From assembly GCF_029846275.1 (NCBI RefSeq), contig NZ_JARVWS010000003.1:744001-808000 (forward strand): a stretch of 64,000 bases of DNA, read 5' to 3'. Each line of letters opens with the position of its first letter. Position 1 is the stretch's first letter. The stretch comes from Nocardioides sp. CER19 (GTDB lineage Bacteria; Actinomycetota; Actinomycetes; Propionibacteriales; Nocardioidaceae). The translations under genes were made by a program, and so were the position numbers. The notes under the pieces were generated by a model. The model was not told the DNA's origin, ran no database searches, and saw only the letters and a list, made by a program, of their open reading frames with translations. Positions 60,720 to 64,000 of this stretch are shown piece after piece.

Positions 60720-61205
60720 GTGGCAGACGGGCTCGGTGGAGACAGGCGGCGCGGTCGGCGCGATCAGCGGGGGGCGGCGGCGGTCGAGTTCGCGCTCGTC
60801 CTGGTGCCGTTGCTGATCATTCTCTTCGGCATCATCCAGTACGGCTTCTACTTCTGGGCGATGCAGGGTGGGTCCGACATCGCTCGCGATGCCGCCCGGC
60901 GAGCGGCAGTCGGCAGCCCGGCCGCCTGCACACCCTTCAAGGACGCGGTGAAGAGCGAGATCGACTCCCTCGTCGGCTCGGGCAAGGTCGTCGGCATCAG
61001 CCGCACCTTCGACCAGGACGCCACGCTTCCGCGCACCAGCGCGACGGACGTCGTCGTCAGCGACCGGGTGCGGGTCCAGGTGACCTTCAAGGGCTACGAC
61101 TTCCACTTCCCGTTCGTGCCGTTCATCCATGACGGCGTGGTGACCTCGTCAGCCGAGGCGCGGGTCGAGAACGTGACGACACAACCGGGGTTGACGTGCA
61201 GCTGA
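60720..61205 (+). CDS. TadE-like pilus-assembly family protein
   Basis: A 161-residue protein with a basic N-terminus (RRRGRRDQRGAAAVEFALVL) leading into a single hydrophobic helix, PLLIILFGIIQYGFYFWAM. This is the TadE/TadG-like pseudopilin motif (R-G-x-x-A-V-E-F-A). The rest is extracytoplasmic with two cysteines. The GTG start is preceded by TAACCT, a -10-like box consistent with a leaderless transcript. It overlaps the next gene by 10 bases. The 206-base gap upstream shows no gene. No Tad ATPase (CpaF) or TadB/C gene is in the window. Confidence 0.85.
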   Translation: MADGLGGDRRRGRRDQRGAAAVEFALVLVPLLIILFGIIQYGFYFWAMQGGSDIARDAARRAAVGSPAACTPFKDAVKSEIDSLVGSGKVVGISRTFDQDATLPRTSATDVVVSDRVRVQVTFKGYDFHFPFVPFIHDGVVTSSAEARVENVTTQPGLTCS

Positions 61206-63031
61206 TCTGGAAGACCCGTTCGCGTCGCGACCGCGGAGCGGTCGCGATCGTCGTCGCGATCACCTCGGTCCTGCTCTTCGCGTCGGCCGCCCTCACCGTC
61301 GACCTCGGGAACACGTGGTCGCACAAGCGGGCGGTCCAGAAGCAGGTGGACATCAGCGCCATCTCCGCAGGCATCGGCCTTCCCGCCTCGACGACCGGCG
61401 ATGCCAAGCACCAGCCAGCGACGATCGCGTCAGCGGTCGCGACGTACCTGACGAAGAGCTACAACCGCGTCAACGGATCGCCCACGACGGTGACCGGCGC
61501 CCAGCTCCTCGACGGCAACCCTGCGAACGGCGAGATCACCTGGCTCACCGACAGCCAGGCCGCATGCGACCCGGCGACAGCGACAGCGACAGCCCTGTGC
61601 ACCACGATGCGCGTGCTCTCGCCGCCCGCCGACGTCGACTTCGGCTTCGCCGCCATCATGGGCTTCCACCACACGACCGTGCAGAGGACGGCGACGGTGA
61701 CGGTCGTTTCCATCTCGCCCGGGATGGACGACACGCTGCCGTTCTGGCTGCCGCAGGGCTGCGGGTTCGGAGCGGCCGAGGCCGACACGTCGGGCGGGCC
61801 GGCGAGCAGTACGCCGGCCACGCCGACGCCGACGACGGGGCCGCCGGACCCGGCTGGCGCCCACACGCTGACCGGCTCGAACTACAGCGTCACCCAGGGC
61901 GGCAAGATCGTCGTCCACAACCTGCTGATCAGCGGCATCGACACCAGCAAGACCGACCGGGCGACGATCCGCATCTATGCCCCGGACTACTCACGCTTCG
62001 TCGACTACGCGGCCCAGGACAAGCAGCTCCTCACCAACCCCCTCAACGTGCCCGACTTCACCGTGAGCACGGAGCTGACGAGCACGCCGGGCGTCTGGCA
62101 CGCCTACGCCTACATCGAGCCGAAGGGCAACGGCACTCCGACGATCTCGTCCACCTCCCTCACCGTCACCGTCACCGGGACCGCGGGGCCGAGCCCCACG
62201 GACTCGCCCACGGTCTCCCCCACGGCGAGCCCGTCCAGCGTGCCCGTCGGCTGCGTGGGGCAGAACCGCGGCAACTTCGGACAGCTCACGAGTCCACGCA
62301 AGGACGAGAGCAACCTCCAGAAGGCGTTCTCGCTGAACATTGCCTACGGGCTCGACCACCTCATCCAGCCCTACTGCGAGACCTCCGGCAACTCCTGCCC
62401 GCCGGAGCCGAACAAGGACTGCGGCAAGGCGGACGGCGACATCCCGGGCGGACTGGTCGACAACCAGTCGAAGAACGGGCGCAACTGCATCGAGGGCGAC
62501 ACCGGCAACGACGGACCGAAGACCTTCGACGGGCTGTTCGGCGGTGGCAACGTGACCAAGGGGCGCCTCGATGCCTCGAACGGCACCACCAGGTGCCCGA
62601 ACGGTCGCCACAGCGAGCGGACGAATCTCACCGTCAACGGCACGAGCATCAACAACGACGTGCTGTCCTGCTACCTCACCGGGACCAACACGCTCGACAG
62701 CATCGCGCAGCTGAACGGTGTGGACCCCAGCATGCTCGACCAGTCCGTCGTGGACTCCCCGCGGTTCGCGTGGTTGCCGGTCGTCTACGCCAACGACCGC
62801 GCGCAGAAGAACTTCCAGCCCATCAAGGAGTTCGTGCCGGCCTTCATCACCGACGAGACGCAGACCAGCTACAGCTCGACGTCGATGAACGGCACGGAGA
62901 TCAACGGGTCCTCGGTCAAGGTGCTGAGGGTGTTCGTCTTCAACAAGGACGCGCTCAACCCCGACGTCCAGCACAACAGCGTCAAGTTCGACCCGAACCT
63001 CGGCCAGCCCGCGGTACGGCTCGTCGGCTGA
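61196..63031 (+). CDS. TadG-like membrane-anchored secreted protein
   Basis: A 611-residue protein. The N-terminus (RSRRDRGAVAIVVAITSVLL, then FASAALTVDLGNTWSHKRAV) is a TadG-type anchor, here fused to a long extracellular region. Ser/Thr/Pro-rich linkers (STPATPTPTTGPPDPA and SPTDSPTVSPTASPSS) separate a beta-rich domain (about 220-330) from a C-terminal domain with many Cys and Gly residues. No von Willebrand A motif is evident. The GTG start overlaps the TadE gene. It probably acts at the cell surface with its neighbour, perhaps in Flp-type pili encoded elsewhere. Confidence 0.8.
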   Translation: MQLIWKTRSRRDRGAVAIVVAITSVLLFASAALTVDLGNTWSHKRAVQKQVDISAISAGIGLPASTTGDAKHQPATIASAVATYLTKSYNRVNGSPTTVTGAQLLDGNPANGEITWLTDSQAACDPATATATALCTTMRVLSPPADVDFGFAAIMGFHHTTVQRTATVTVVSISPGMDDTLPFWLPQGCGFGAAEADTSGGPASSTPATPTPTTGPPDPAGAHTLTGSNYSVTQGGKIVVHNLLISGIDTSKTDRATIRIYAPDYSRFVDYAAQDKQLLTNPLNVPDFTVSTELTSTPGVWHAYAYIEPKGNGTPTISSTSLTVTVTGTAGPSPTDSPTVSPTASPSSVPVGCVGQNRGNFGQLTSPRKDESNLQKAFSLNIAYGLDHLIQPYCETSGNSCPPEPNKDCGKADGDIPGGLVDNQSKNGRNCIEGDTGNDGPKTFDGLFGGGNVTKGRLDASNGTTRCPNGRHSERTNLTVNGTSINNDVLSCYLTGTNTLDSIAQLNGVDPSMLDQSVVDSPRFAWLPVVYANDRAQKNFQPIKEFVPAFITDETQTSYSSTSMNGTEINGSSVKVLRVFVFNKDALNPDVQHNSVKFDPNLGQPAVRLVG

Positions 63032-63087
63032 CAGTGCTTCAGGAGCGGCGCCGCGTCGCGAGAGGGGCCGGGTCCACGTCGGGAACA

Positions 63088-63104
63088 GCGAACCTCGGGT
63101 TCGC
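63088..63104. terminator. Hairpin between the TadG-like and ASCH genes
   Basis: GCGAACC, loop TCG, GGTTCGC is a perfect 7-base-pair stem between convergent stop codons (63031 and 63135), able to act on both strands. It lacks a U-tract. Confidence 0.55.
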
Positions 63105-63134
63105 GCCGGCGCAACTCGGCGTCGTGCGGCTTCG

Positions 63135-63614
63135 TCATCGCGCGCCCGACGTGGGTCTTTCAGCGGCGCCGTGATCAGCGGGATCGTGGGCGTTGGAAGC
63201 GATCAGCTTGAAGCGCTGGAGGACCACGATGGTGTCGTCACCGATGCTGGGCACGTGGCCCAGATAGTCCGCCACGTAGTCGCTGCGGAAGAACTCCTCG
63301 TGAGCGCGTCGCCAGTCGCTCGCGTTCGTGTAGCCCCGACCCTCGGCGTGGGCGTACTCGTCATCGACCTCGCAGATCCGCAGCTTTTGCACGTCGGTGA
63401 GTTCGATCACTGCCGCAGGCCGGCCGGCTGAGTCCACCACGCAGAGCCGGGTGCCAGGTTGCGGGAGCGGTTCGCCCGCGTGTGCGTAGATCTCCAGGAG
63501 ACCGGTGAGCGCGGTCTTCTCGCCGCACCGGATGGCCTGGATGCCCTCCTCGCGGAGGGCCCCGGGCGCAGCGAGCTCCAGGACTGGCAGGTCGGCCAGG
63601 TCATCGAAAGTCAT
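63135..63614 (-). CDS. ASCH-domain protein (putative RNA-binding)
   Basis: A 159-residue protein of the ASCH/PUA-like fold. IQAIRCGEKTALTGLLEIYA contains the conserved G-x-K-x-x-T loop. PGTRLCVVDSAGRPAAVIEL is the central strand pair and ICEVDDEYAHAEGRGYTNAS, with WRRAHEEFF, is the usual helical end. ASCH domains are thought to bind RNA or modified nucleosides; some have N4-acetylcytidine amidohydrolase activity (YqfB). The longer actinobacterial type is uncharacterised. The ATG at 63614 gives a family-typical length. Confidence 0.85.
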   Translation of the reverse strand: MTFDDLADLPVLELAAPGALREEGIQAIRCGEKTALTGLLEIYAHAGEPLPQPGTRLCVVDSAGRPAAVIELTDVQKLRICEVDDEYAHAEGRGYTNASDWRRAHEEFFRSDYVADYLGHVPSIGDDTIVVLQRFKLIASNAHDPADHGAAERPTSGAR

Positions 63615-63868
63615 CGGTTCCTCTACGTGCCGTGGGAGCGCTGAGCATCGCGAAGGGCCTTCGCCGCGTCATCACGAGACTTCGGTGACGCGCTAGGACC
63701 GTACCTGACACAGAGTCTTCGACGCGGGCGAGTTCTTCCGCCCGTGAATCGTCTCGACCTGCTTGCGACGCCTCTCGCTGGAGCCGCCCAAGTGGCCGAA
63801 CTGTGCAGACTGCTGCCGGGGCGAATCCGGGAGACGCAGGCGGCGTGACCCCTCTATGGTCGGATCCG

Positions 63869-64000
63869 ATGGAAACCCAGCTGGTGCGCATCGGGGACTT
63901 CTCCCGGATGACCTGTCTGACCGTGAAGGTGCTACGTGATCACCAGACGGCCTTCCGCACGCACGCCAGAGGCTCCAGATCGAATCCGAAGGAACGATCG
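63869..64000 (+). pseudogene. MerR-family regulator N-terminus, probably frameshifted; cut by window edge
   Basis: The frame starts METQLVRIGDFSRMTCLTVK-VLR, a clear MerR helix-turn-helix (usual form: IGDFSRLTGLSVKALR). The expected H-Y-H-x-x-G-L-L follows only in part. HQT is in frame, but the next residues (AFRTHARGSR) do not fit. Restoring one base after ACGG would give HQTGLP. A one-base deletion is therefore likely, and the downstream sequence does not resume a normal MerR core. TATGGT just upstream is a possible -10 box. The 254-base gap before it (63615-63868) shows only a short unsupported frame. Confidence 0.45.

Noticed and set aside
61570..61605. Short GCGACA triplet-like repeat inside the TadG-like gene
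   Set aside because: It encodes an Ala-Thr run (ATATATA) in frame and is ordinary low-complexity coding sequence.
63744..63848. A 34-codon plus-strand frame from a GTG (VNRLDLLATPLAGAAQVAEL)
   Set aside because: No ribosome-binding site, no recognisable family, and a frame this short is expected by chance at this GC content.
1..64000. Search by eye for CRISPR arrays, tRNA/rRNA genes, insertion sequences, integrases, phage genes and toxin-antitoxin pairs
   Set aside because: None seen. No direct repeats with regular spacers, no transposase motifs, and gene order looks chromosomal throughout.

Overview
The window comes from a high-GC Gram-positive bacterium, almost certainly an actinobacterium and most plausibly a Nocardioides-like member of the Nocardioidaceae. 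This rests on the very high GC content, frequent GTG starts, many leaderless or near-leaderless genes, and the gene families present (LAL-type LuxR regulator, ECF41 sigma factor, Sap/GAP-family protein, F420-type luciferase-fold oxidoreductase). The genus is an inference. I see no rRNA, tRNA, CRISPR array, insertion sequence or replication origin, and no gap between genes exceeds 300 bases.

Layout. 0-11 kb: the 5' end of an acyl-CoA synthetase, a remnant gene, an LPG-synthase-like membrane protein, an FMN reductase facing an ECF41 sigma factor across a palindromic promoter, an MMPL exporter, a MarR-dioxygenase operon, a large membrane protein and a luciferase-like oxidoreductase. 11-30 kb: two lysine-rich small proteins, three SulP anion transporters, a type I sulfatase followed by its formylglycine-generating enzyme, a stress-like block (Sap/GAP, DUF1269), a LAL-LuxR regulator, a ThrE-type exporter, an MFS drug exporter with a C-terminal winged-helix-like extension and a FUSC-type membrane protein. 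Four regulatory regions here carry the same 17-bp dyad, TCACCC-N5-GGGTGA or a one-mismatch version.

30.6-46.3 kb is the most unusual part. It holds five luciferase-like flavin monooxygenases in two overlapping-gene operons, each facing a DUF427 gene. It also has a histidine/phenylalanine ammonia-lyase homologue that has lost the Ala-Ser-Gly MIO tripeptide, a complete dipeptide/nickel-type ABC importer with a fused double ATPase, a rhodanese and a cysteine-dioxygenase-like protein. I read it as an uptake and catabolic module for an organosulfur (or similar small organic) compound. Its substrate cannot be read from the sequence.

46.5-56.7 kb: a GlsB-type stress protein with a sigmaB-like promoter, then an IclR-controlled aromatic alcohol/aldehyde module (two aldehyde dehydrogenases, a zinc alcohol dehydrogenase and a full branched-chain-type ABC importer). 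56.9-64 kb: a secreted phospholipase C/acid phosphatase-like enzyme, a LysR-SDR divergent pair, an orphan TadE/TadG-like pair, an ASCH-domain protein and a probably broken MerR gene at the right edge.

Sulfur is the recurring theme: sulfate-type transporters, sulfatase with its maturase, sulfonate-type monooxygenases, thiol dioxygenase and rhodanese all occur within about 35 kb.
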